Below, piece after piece: positions 1-5,853 of a stretch of 24,627 nucleotides of DNA. Each line of letters starts with the position of its first letter. Position 1 is the first letter of the stretch. Location of the stretch: positions 1 to 24,627 of the forward strand of contig JBBRLG010000032.1 of assembly GCA_038231495.1 (NCBI GenBank), read 5' to 3'. Both the position numbers and the translations under genes were made by a program. This stretch comes from JBBRLG01 sp038231495 (GTDB lineage Bacteria; Planctomycetota; Planctomycetia; Gemmatales; Gemmataceae). Under the pieces are notes generated by a model. It was not told the DNA's origin and did not search any database. It was given only the letters and a program-made list of their open reading frames with translations.

Positions 1-48
1 CGCGTCATCCAGACGCCGGTGTATGAGTTCCCGAGCGCAGTGGCCTAA
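1..48 (+). CDS. 3' end of an upstream gene (partial)
   Basis: Frame 1 is open from the window edge to a TAA at 46-48 and encodes only 15 residues, ending in PSAVA. It could be the tail of a gene starting outside the window, but a stretch this short can be open by chance. No function can be assigned. Confidence 0.3.
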   Translation, partial: RVIQTPVYEFPSAVA

Positions 49-169
49 CAATCCGCTGCAGCAGACCGGGCCGGCATCACGGTCTTTCGAGACATTATGG
101 TCAATCGGCCGGCCCGGCTGCTGAGCTTGGGCGTTCGGCGTAGAAGCCCCGAGCCGCAGAGGGCGTGAG

Positions 170-484
170 ATGTGTCCGATCCGCCTGATCCGCGACACGG
201 CCGAGCTGTCCGGCACCTGCTACTTCGAGTTCCTGCCCGGTCCGTACCGCGACGAGTGCTGGAACGAGGGGTCGGTGTTCATGGCGGAGGACGTGTTCGG
301 GCTGGTCGAGCCGATCATCGCGCGCCACGAGCCGCGGTTCGACCACTACTCGTTCGTAGGCATCCGGCGGCCGACCTGGGAGCGAATCCTCCTCGAGTTG
401 GACCAACTGGCCGTCGGGTCGGGTCGCCGCGAGGTGGCCGCGTTCGACCGCCAGACGAATAAATGTGCAAAGCCGGTCAACTGA
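170..484 (+). CDS. Hypothetical protein, 104 aa
   Basis: I do not recognise the family. The frame starts at ATG 170 and stops at TGA 482-484. It is GC-rich with strong third-position GC, unlike the AT-richer gene that follows, which supports real coding. The product is soluble, with no signal peptide or membrane segment. It is rich in aromatic and acidic residues in its first 80 positions (FEFLPGPYRDECW, FDHYSFVGIRRPTWE). The last dozen residues look less constrained and run towards a repeat block, so the original C-terminus may have been lost. No clear Shine-Dalgarno sequence is visible. The overlapping frame at 172-462 is rejected as a shadow because of its arginine/histidine-rich composition. 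Confidence 0.5.
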   Translation: MCPIRLIRDTAELSGTCYFEFLPGPYRDECWNEGSVFMAEDVFGLVEPIIARHEPRFDHYSFVGIRRPTWERILLELDQLAVGSGRREVAAFDRQTNKCAKPVN

Positions 485-493
485 GTCGGAAAA

Positions 494-597
494 GTGCATA
501 GCGACAACGGCGCGCGCCCTAGCGGTTCGGCACCCGGTGCGTAGCGACAAGTCGCCGGTGCATAGCAACAAGTCACCGGTGCATAGCTATACAGGCG
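494..597. repeat. 21-bp imperfect tandem repeat (about 3 copies plus an outlier)
   Basis: Units of 21 bp begin with CGGTGC at 535, 556 and 577. The first two read CGGTGCGTAGCGACAAGTCGC-like and CGGTGCATAGCAACAAGTCAC-like; the third decays after CGGTGCATAGC. A related GTGCATAGCGACAA segment lies at 494. The unit length is a multiple of three and one frame reads SDKSPVH-like heptapeptides, but no convincing start or ribosome site goes with that frame. I treat it as a non-coding repeat filling the 485-676 gap. Confidence 0.6.
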
Positions 598-676
598 AAA
601 GCCATAGCGACTCGGTGCCGGAGTGGTTAATCATCAGTTCGGTGGCATGGCGAGCGGTTTTTGAAATGAGAATAAC

Positions 677-853
677 GTGAGATCCTACCAGTTTTTTTGC
701 GCTTGCTTACTCTTTGCGGCAACCTGCTTTGGGATTACAGGCGGGAATGACGAATCGACCAAGAAAGTGGAGAAAAACGCTGCTCAAGAGCGGCAAATAC
801 CGGTGGTGACTCCATCGAGCATCCTGAGCGACAAAAAGCCCGATTTTGCATGA
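677..853 (+). pseudogene. 5' fragment of secreted CAP-domain protein gene (signal peptide part)
   Basis: The frame opens at GTG 677, the only usable start because an in-frame TGA lies at 662-664. It encodes a Sec-type signal peptide beginning MRSYQFFCACLLFAATCFG, followed by a polar linker. At 802 the frame enters the 117-bp mobile element and ends at TGA 851-853 inside it. Deleting the element and one copy of its 8-bp target duplication joins codon CAA-ATA-CC directly to G-GCC-ACA at 927. That gives one 505-codon frame from 677 to 2316. This fragment is therefore the N-terminus of the gene that continues downstream. As it stands it can make only a 58-residue peptide carrying the export signal without its cargo. 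Confidence 0.8.
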
Positions 854-926
854 AAACCGGCTGCCTAGATTGCCCAAGCCTTCCATATTCCGCCAGGAAG
901 CTCGATGGAGTCACCACCCAAATACC
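794..926. mobile_element. 117-bp MITE-like element, copy 1 (802-918), with 8-bp target duplications
   Basis: The element starts GGTGGTGACTCCATCGAGC at 802 and ends with the exact reverse complement of that 19-mer at 918. The inverted repeat extends to about 25 bp with one mismatch at element position 20. Both sides carry CAAATACC (794-801 and 919-926), an 8-bp target-site duplication. No transposase is encoded. A second copy at 21424-21540 is 113/117 identical, differing at element positions 4, 20, 29 and 35. The net insertion of 125 bp shifts the host gene's frame. An ATG at element position 49 overlaps the stop of the truncated upstream frame (ATGA, 850-853). The transposase family is unknown; several families make 8-bp duplications. 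Confidence 0.92.
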
Positions 927-2316
927 GGCCACATTCCCGCCCACGGCTGCTTTTGCGAGCATTGGCGATGATGGTGAAGTCACAATTCGATATCCACTTT
1001 TCAATTACGAGATCCAGGAAGGGAATACTAAGAAGGATGGAAAAGAGCAAGCGACGAAGTTTGCCCTCGTAATGCACGAGGGCGTGAAACACGTCCACGC
1101 AACGAAGATAGAGCTTTTCGATATCAAAGGGAATAAGCTTGATTGGAAAATCTTGCCAGAGCGCCTCAAAAAGTCGCCTCATGTTCTTGTATCGTGGACC
1201 GGCCCCGTCGATCCGTTTTACCTTCAAATCGCAAGGGATGATACACTGATTTTGGTAGTCCCCAATCCCCTGGTGCCGCCGGTAAATGAATCGGCTGAAC
1301 AGCCTGTTTCCCGCGCGAACGCCAAGGAAGGACCGACATTGCAATCGGTAACTAGGATAGGATTTCCAGGCGCTAACAAAGACGCGCGGGTTTGGCTAGG
1401 ATTGGCGAAGGGTCGTCGGGAAAATCCAAGTTCGCCGTCGTTCGTCTTTTACCCTGTTGACCGGCAACACGATGTTCCATGCGCATTTGCTGGCAGAGAG
1501 TTTCCAAACCCAATTCCCTTTGCGAAGGAAGACCGTGCTGGCTATCCGATTACTGTTACCTTTCCAACTGGAACGAAGATTTCGCACTGTGAGGGTAAGC
1601 TCTTCGACAGCGAGGGCCACACTGTCTATGTTTGGTTGTCTTCTCCTGAGTCACCCGCGAATCCCGACTACGCGTCGTCTCAGGAAACCAGCATCGCAAT
1701 AATTGCAAAAGAACCGTTGGTTATTGCCGCGAAATACACCGTTGAAGTCTCCGCTGAAATCGACGGCGTAAAGTGGCATGCTAAATGGCGCTTTACGACG
1801 GCAGGACCGATCCCGTTGCATGAGCCGTCTGAAAAGCTCGGGACTGTACCGCAGCTTGCGAACGATGGTGAGGCTAGGCGAGATGGCCGGCCTCTCGAAA
1901 AGCCGGATGAGGTTGTGGCCAAGACGATCGTCGCATCTATCAACAGGCATCGGTGCCTCTTGCAACTAAACGATGTGGTACTTGATGAGGAACTGTCAAA
2001 GGGGTGCGAATGCCATGCCGGGTATGTCGCGAAAAACATCGGCAAGCCCCAGATAGATGGGCTAAAGATTCACGAAGAGGATCGGACCCTGCCAGGTTTC
2101 ACCCCCGAAGGTCAGCGCGCCGGCCGATCATCCATTATTTCATTATATATTTCCCAACCTAAGGGAATGATCGACAAGCATATGGCTTGCTTTTATCATC
2201 GGATTCCGATCATTGATCCGGCATTGACTCGAATTGGATTCGGTATGGCAGAACTTGCGGAGGGTCGGTGGGTTGTCGTCGTCGATGTCTTGAGCGACCT
2301 CCGAAAAGAAAGATAG
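850..2316 (+). CDS. Ig-like/CAP-domain protein, main part of a gene split by a 117-bp element
   Basis: This 488-aa frame starts at an ATG supplied by the inserted element; its first 23 or so residues are element-derived and it lacks the signal peptide encoded at 677-853. Residues about 198-314 look like an Ig-like domain (YPVDRQ and WLSSPE segments, ending WRFTT). Residues about 355-485 resemble the CAP/SCP-PR1 family: an N-terminal NRHR helix, GCECHAGY, the HEEDRTLPGFTPEGQRAGRS stretch, YHRIPIIDP and a final IGFGMA strand. CAP proteins are normally secreted, so the ancestral 504-aa product was probably exported, and any restarted product would stay in the cytoplasm. The gene is clearly AT-richer than the backbone, suggesting transfer. 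Expression by termination-reinitiation at ATGA is possible but unproven; a plain pseudogene is equally likely. Confidence 0.75.
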   Translation: MKTGCLDCPSLPYSARKLDGVTTQIPATFPPTAAFASIGDDGEVTIRYPLFNYEIQEGNTKKDGKEQATKFALVMHEGVKHVHATKIELFDIKGNKLDWKILPERLKKSPHVLVSWTGPVDPFYLQIARDDTLILVVPNPLVPPVNESAEQPVSRANAKEGPTLQSVTRIGFPGANKDARVWLGLAKGRRENPSSPSFVFYPVDRQHDVPCAFAGREFPNPIPFAKEDRAGYPITVTFPTGTKISHCEGKLFDSEGHTVYVWLSSPESPANPDYASSQETSIAIIAKEPLVIAAKYTVEVSAEIDGVKWHAKWRFTTAGPIPLHEPSEKLGTVPQLANDGEARRDGRPLEKPDEVVAKTIVASINRHRCLLQLNDVVLDEELSKGCECHAGYVAKNIGKPQIDGLKIHEEDRTLPGFTPEGQRAGRSSIISLYISQPKGMIDKHMACFYHRIPIIDPALTRIGFGMAELAEGRWVVVVDVLSDLRKER

Positions 2317-2339
2317 AGAATTGGGAGAAAATTGGTGTC

Positions 2340-2373
2340 GGTTCAGTTTTGAACTTCACTGATAACTGAAACC
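2340..2373 (+). terminator. Possible weak terminator after the CAP-domain gene
   Basis: GGTTCAGTT at 2340-2348 can pair, with one bulge, with AACTGAAACC at 2364-2373, and a T-run (ATTTTT) follows near 2380. The stem is AT-rich and the T-run is about seven bases away, so this is only a candidate. Confidence 0.25.
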
Positions 2374-2471
2374 ACACTAATTTTTCCTGGGCCGCCACGC
2401 TGGGCCGGCTAGGTGAGCTTTGGTATTCGGCGCCAAAATCCGATGCGACATCACAATATGGGTCGTTGAAC

Positions 2472-2945
2472 GTGGCAAAGCGTGTTTACATCGAGACGAC
2501 GATTCCCAGCTACTTTGCTGCAAGGCCCAGCCGTGACATCATTCAAGCTGCACGGCAGCAACTTACCCATGACTGGTGGAACAACGAACGGTTGAATTAC
2601 GATCTCTGTGTCTCACAAACCGTACTGGATGAGGCTGCCGCCGGTGCCACAGATGCCGCCGCGCGACGGCTTGTTTTGATCGAGAATCTGCCGCTGCTGG
2701 ATCTCACGGACGCCGTCAACGATGTCGCGAAAAAGATCATGGAATCCGGATTGCTGCCGCCGCGCGCGGCACGTGATGCGATCCATATCGCCGTCTCCGC
2801 AGTTCACGGTGTCGATCTTCTTCTGACGTGGAATTGCAAGCACATTGCCAACGCCGCGATCATGAAGGAACTCACGGCAATTGTTGCCGGCTGCGGCTAC
2901 GAAATCCCTGTCATTTGTACTCCCGAAGAACTGCTCGGAGACTAA
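2472..2945 (+). CDS. PIN-domain toxin-like ribonuclease (VapC-like)
   Basis: The 157-aa product is a complete PIN-domain protein, a fold used by type II toxins that cut RNA with a metal-binding acidic cluster. The N-terminal strand reads RVYIETTIPSYFAARPS, the variant of the first PIN motif common in Gemmata-like and cyanobacterial toxins. A mid-protein LDEAAAG supplies acidic residues, and RDAIHIAVSAVHGVDLLLTW followed by NCKHIAN is the conserved C-terminal motif. I chose GTG 2472 because homologues normally begin only a residue or two before RVYIETT; TTG 2466 is the alternative. The stop at 2943-2945 lies 5 bp before the next small gene, so the two form an operon. Its cellular RNA target is unknown. 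Confidence 0.85.
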   Translation: MAKRVYIETTIPSYFAARPSRDIIQAARQQLTHDWWNNERLNYDLCVSQTVLDEAAAGATDAAARRLVLIENLPLLDLTDAVNDVAKKIMESGLLPPRAARDAIHIAVSAVHGVDLLLTWNCKHIANAAIMKELTAIVAGCGYEIPVICTPEELLGD

Positions 2946-2950
2946 CCGTC

Positions 2951-3142
2951 ATGGCGACAATCGAAGAATCCACCACTACCGACGAAGTGGTGCGAGAAGT
3001 CAGAGAGATCAAAGAGCAACTAGCGCAGGCCTTTGACTTCGACATCGACCGCATTCTGGCCGATGCGAGAGAAAAACAACGGAAAAGCGGTCGCCAAATT
3101 CTCTCGCCACCGGCCGCCAAAGACGCCAAAGTAGGTAGGTGA
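2951..3142 (+). CDS. Small partner of the PIN toxin, putative antitoxin (63 aa)
   Basis: This 63-aa frame starts at ATG 2951, 5 bp after the PIN gene, and stops at TGA 3140-3142. Residues 10-30 form an amphipathic helix (EVVREVREIKEQLAQAF), followed by DFDIDRILADAREKQ and a basic, disordered tail. This pattern (E-x-R-x-I-x-E, then F-D-x-D, then A-x-x-R-x-K-Q) is typical of small proteins encoded directly after PIN toxins of this kind, which are presumed antitoxins. There is no obvious DNA-binding motif, so autoregulation cannot be inferred. Toxin-first gene order is the reverse of classical vapBC. The antitoxin role rests on context and pattern only. Confidence 0.75.
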   Translation: MATIEESTTTDEVVREVREIKEQLAQAFDFDIDRILADAREKQRKSGRQILSPPAAKDAKVGR

Positions 3143-3145
3143 CCC

Positions 3146-3442
3146 ATGAACCGGGACATCGACCGCTTCCAGCACCAGCTTCACGAGGAACTCCCATTCC
3201 TGGCCGCGCGCTACCACGTGGCATCCCTTGGACTTTTCGGCTCGTACCTGCGCGGCACCCAGCGGCCCGACAGCGACCTGGATGTCCTCGTAAGTTTCTC
3301 GGCGGTGCCGAGCCTCCTGCGCTTCATCGAATTGGAGAACTACCTCAGCGACCTGCTCGGCGTGAAAGTGGACCTGGTGTTGCGCGAAGCCCTAAAGCCC
3401 AGCATTGGTGAGCGGGTGCTACCCAAGGTGGTGCCGGTATGA
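3146..3442 (+). CDS. MNT-type nucleotidyltransferase, antitoxin of a MNT-HepT pair
   Basis: The 98-aa product has the minimal nucleotidyltransferase signature GLFGSYLRGTQRPDSDLDVLV at about residues 28-48. It includes the G-S motif and the D-x-D metal ligands, with the third acidic residue in VKVDLVL near residue 77. In known MntA-HepT systems the MNT protein attaches AMP to the HepT ribonuclease and silences it. The gene starts 3 bp after the PIN partner gene and its TGA overlaps the ATG of the next frame (ATGA, 3439-3442), the usual translational coupling with hepT. The hepT gene that follows is broken, so this antitoxin is now an orphan. All catalytic residues appear intact. Confidence 0.88.
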   Translation: MNRDIDRFQHQLHEELPFLAARYHVASLGLFGSYLRGTQRPDSDLDVLVSFSAVPSLLRFIELENYLSDLLGVKVDLVLREALKPSIGERVLPKVVPV

Positions 3443-3745
3443 CCGTGCCGCGATCCTTCCGCGACTTTTTGGCATGGTTCAAACGCGGGTGGCAAAGGAA
3501 GCAACCTTTGTGCAAAGACGTGGTGCTGGGGCGCCACCTGGAACGAATGCTTTAAGTCTTTGCCCAGCCAGAAGTTCCACCTTGAGGAATTCGTTCAGGG
3601 GGGTGTGTGGGTCGGTGAATGAAACGAATTCCACTGGTTGCCTCGTGCTGGCGGACCTTGAACCATGCCGACTTTTTGGAAGACATCCGCGCCGCGGCCT
3701 TGAAAGCGCAAGCATTTGTGGCTGGCATGAGCTACGACGCCTTTC
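3439..3745 (+). pseudogene. hepT (DUF86) remnant, interrupted by a 197-bp element and truncated
   Basis: ATG 3439 overlaps the MNT stop and encodes MTVPRSFRDFL, a typical HepT start. The frame then enters the 197-bp element at 3472 and stops at TAA 3553-3555. After the element, the frame at 3670 resumes with DFLEDIRAAALKAQAFVAG and SYDAF, matching the next HepT segment. Element plus duplication is 207 bp, so the two halves are in frame and join as MTVPRSFRDFL-EDIRAAALKAQ. After SYDAF the sequence runs into a palindrome (3746-3777) and the C-terminal two thirds, including the expected RNase R-x4-x6-H motif, are missing. The toxin is therefore dead twice over: inserted into and truncated. Confidence 0.8.
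3462..3678. mobile_element. 197-bp MITE-like element (3472-3668) with 10-bp target duplications
   Basis: The element begins GCATGGTTCAA at 3472 and ends TTGAACCATGC at 3668, an 11-bp perfect inverted repeat; further in, GCAACC and GGTTGC also pair. It is flanked by CGACTTTTTG at 3462-3471 and 3669-3678, a 10-bp target-site duplication. It encodes no protein of note and shares no sequence with the 117-bp element, so it is a different family. The transposase that moves it is unknown. It lies inside codons 11-12 of hepT. Confidence 0.85.
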
Positions 3746-3777
3746 CCTCGTTCCCAAACAGGAGTTTGGGAACGAGG
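3746..3777. terminator. Perfect 14-bp inverted repeat with 4-bp loop
   Basis: CCTCGTTCCCAAAC at 3746-3759 pairs perfectly with GTTTGGGAACGAGG at 3764-3777 around the loop AGGA. It lies between the hepT remnant (+) and the amidohydrolase stop (-), a position suited to a bidirectional terminator, though no T-run follows. The sequence resembles dispersed intergenic palindromes and marks the point where hepT was truncated. Confidence 0.55.
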
Positions 3778-3794
3778 AGAAGAAGGCAGAGGCT

Positions 3795-5372
3795 CTAACG
3801 GTCGGTTTTCACCGTGCTCTTGTGGCGCAACACCTTGCCGGCCAGCACCTCGGTAAACTTGCCTTCGTCGATTGCCAGATTCCCGTTCACGAAAAGATAC
3901 CGCACGCCCGCCGCGTACTGGTGCGGCTTGTCGAACGTGGCCACGTCGCGGTAAGTCTCCGGATCGAACACGACCACGTCTGCGAAGTAGTCCACCTTCA
4001 GGTAGCCGCGTTCCGGCAATTTCAGGATGTCAGCCGGCAAACCGCTCGCACTGCGGATCGCCTGTTCGAGCGGAATCACCTTCTCGACCAGGGAATAGTG
4101 TCCGATCTTGCGGGCGAAGCAGCCGTAACTGCGCGGGTGCGGCACCGTGTTGGCCGTCGGCGACTGCGAACTGCCGTCACTCGCCGTCGCGACGAACGGC
4201 TGCTTCATGATGAGCCGCACGTCCTCCTCACTCATGCCGAAATTCACCATCTGCGCGCCGCCGTTACGCTCGATTTCCAGTACGATTTCGAGCGGCGTCC
4301 TTTTTTCCGCCGCCGCGATGGCGTCGAGGTCCTTGCCCTGCCATTCCGGCTTGGGCTTGTACCGGGCCACGCGCAACCGCTTGGCCCCCTCGCGACCGTC
4401 GATCTTTTCGTCAATGGCCGTGCGAATTTTCGGCCCCTGTTCCGGGTCGTCGAGCCGTTCGATGAAATCCTTGCGCTCGCCCTCGCGGTACTGGGCCGGG
4501 ACGACCATCGCCGCCAGGGACGTACTGCTCGCCGTGTAGGGGTACTGGTCCGCCGTGACGACCTGGCCTGCCTTCCGCGCCTTTTCGACCAGGGCGATCT
4601 GGTCGCCGGCTTTGCCCCACACTTTCGGCCCGGACGCCTTCATGTGCGAAATGTGGACCGGCAACCCCGCGTCGCGGCCAATGGCAATCGCCTCCGCGGT
4701 CGCGACCAAAACGCCGGTGCCCTCGTCGCGAATGTGCGATGCGTAGAAGCCGCCGTGCCGGGCCGCCACTTTGGCCAGTGCAACGATTTCGTCGGTTTTG
4801 GAGTAAGTGCCGGGGTTGTAAATCAGACCCGTGGACAGCCCCCAAGCACCGTCTTGCATCCCCCGATCGACGACTGCTTCCATCTGCTTCAACTCGTCGG
4901 CAGTCGGCGGCCGGTTTGCGTTCTTCATCACCGCCTCGCGCACGGCGTTGTGCGGCACCTGGTGGATGACGTTCGTGCCCGTGGTGCCCTTCTCCAACTT
5001 TTTGAAGTACGCCGCCACGTCGGACGGCCCGAAGCCGCAGTTGCCGGTCACGACCGTGGTGACACCCTGGGAAAGGTAAGCCAGGTTGGCATTCGTCTTG
5101 GCTTGCGTCAAAGGCTCGTCGCTGTGCGTGTGCAGGTCGATGAAGCCCGGCGCGACAATCAAGCCCTTGGCGTCGATCACGCGCGGCTTGCCCGCCACAC
5201 CAAACTTGCCGACGGCCACGATGCGCTCGCCTCGAATGGCGAGGTCGGCGACAACGCCCGGCGCACCGCTGCCGTCATAAACGGTGGCGCCCCGCAGGAC
5301 GTAATCGGCTTCCACGTCGGCGTCGAACGCCGGCAACACCGTGTAGAGCAGCAGCGGGAGCAGGAACGCCAT
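3795..5372 (-). CDS. Amidohydrolase of the N-acyl-D-amino-acid deacylase (D-aminoacylase) family
   Basis: The 525-aa protein is a metal-dependent amidohydrolase with a TIM-barrel, predicted to hydrolyse N-acyl-D-amino acids or related amides. Metal-site motifs are visible: IDLHTHSD (H81, H83), VTGNCGFG (C112, the bridging cysteine typical of D-aminoacylases), ASHIRDEG (H213), VHISHMKASG (H243) and VATASDGSS (D399). The C-terminal LFVNGNLAI segment is the usual end of the small beta domain. Residues 2-15 are hydrophobic, hinting at export or membrane association. I chose the ATG at 5372 because a GGAGGA site precedes it on the minus strand; the frame stays open to 5567 but the extra leader has no family similarity. 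It is monocistronic, facing the TA remnants tail to tail. Confidence 0.9.
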   Translation of the reverse strand: MAFLLPLLLYTVLPAFDADVEADYVLRGATVYDGSGAPGVVADLAIRGERIVAVGKFGVAGKPRVIDAKGLIVAPGFIDLHTHSDEPLTQAKTNANLAYLSQGVTTVVTGNCGFGPSDVAAYFKKLEKGTTGTNVIHQVPHNAVREAVMKNANRPPTADELKQMEAVVDRGMQDGAWGLSTGLIYNPGTYSKTDEIVALAKVAARHGGFYASHIRDEGTGVLVATAEAIAIGRDAGLPVHISHMKASGPKVWGKAGDQIALVEKARKAGQVVTADQYPYTASSTSLAAMVVPAQYREGERKDFIERLDDPEQGPKIRTAIDEKIDGREGAKRLRVARYKPKPEWQGKDLDAIAAAEKRTPLEIVLEIERNGGAQMVNFGMSEEDVRLIMKQPFVATASDGSSQSPTANTVPHPRSYGCFARKIGHYSLVEKVIPLEQAIRSASGLPADILKLPERGYLKVDYFADVVVFDPETYRDVATFDKPHQYAAGVRYLFVNGNLAIDEGKFTEVLAGKVLRHKSTVKTDR

Positions 5373-5538
5373 GACATCCTCCCGGGTCAAAGAAGGTCCG
5401 AAGATGGGGGCGGCGTTTGTTATATGGATTGGGAGCAAAGGTTGGTTTGGGCAACGGTTAGCGCTTCTACTGCAAGCGCGGGTTGGCATGGAGTTGGCAA
5501 AGTCCCTATATCCGGCAATGTTGTTACCCAAACAGCCT

Positions 5539-5567
5539 AATTTATCCATTCTATGCTTGACTATCAA
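5539..5567 (-). promoter_or_regulatory. Candidate sigma70-like promoter for the amidohydrolase
   Basis: On the minus strand TTGATA (plus 5562-5567) and TAAATT (plus 5539-5544) are separated by exactly 17 bp, about 165 bp upstream of the chosen start. Five of six -35 and four of six -10 positions match the E. coli consensus. Planctomycete promoters are poorly known, so this is tentative. The rest of the 5373-5853 spacer shows no gene. Confidence 0.3.
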
Positions 5568-5772
5568 CTAACTCATTTTTACCATGAATCCAGGAACACC
5601 TACCTTCTCATATCCTCTGCGGGTGTCGGTAGCGTCGGTCGGAATCGGGAAGAGGCTGCTTCGATTGCAACGGTCCTCTGCTGATCTTGCCTGATTCGCG
5701 TCCGGGGTGCGCTTGCAGGTGCCGTCGGGGTGGCGGTGGTGAGACGGGTAGCCGCAAGAGCGGCATCCTCGA

Positions 5773-5815
5773 CCTTGTTACAAGGGGTTCAGACTCGGCG
5801 GGGTCTGGTTGTAAC
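5773..5815 (+). promoter_or_regulatory. Alternative hairpins/palindrome upstream of the TIGR03000 gene
   Basis: CCTTGTTACAAGG at 5773-5785 is a 13-bp palindrome (operator-like). Its inner GTTACAA (5777-5783) can instead pair with TTGTAAC at 5809-5815, enclosing CAGAC/GTCTG (5790-5794 and 5803-5807). The two structures exclude each other and lie about 40 bp before the start codon, so a regulatory role is possible but unproven. Confidence 0.3.
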
Positions 5816-5853
5816 ACGAGGGGCGTGTTCCAAATTTACGGAGGATTGTGAGC

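Noticed and set aside
494..600. Possible CRISPR array
   Set aside because: Units are 21 bp, directly tandem and imperfect, without spacers; no cas genes are present.
794..926. Translational bypassing (ribosome hopping) or self-splicing of the 117-bp element
   Set aside because: Matched take-off and landing codons follow automatically from any target duplication, the element is too short for a known ribozyme intron, and nothing else supports removal at RNA or ribosome level. Insertion by transposition explains all observations.
3405..5540. 711-aa plus-strand frame antisense to the amidohydrolase
   Set aside because: It mirrors a clearly conserved enzyme on the other strand, its composition is Arg/His/Val-rich as expected for antisense GC-rich DNA, and it runs through the hepT remnant and an inserted element.
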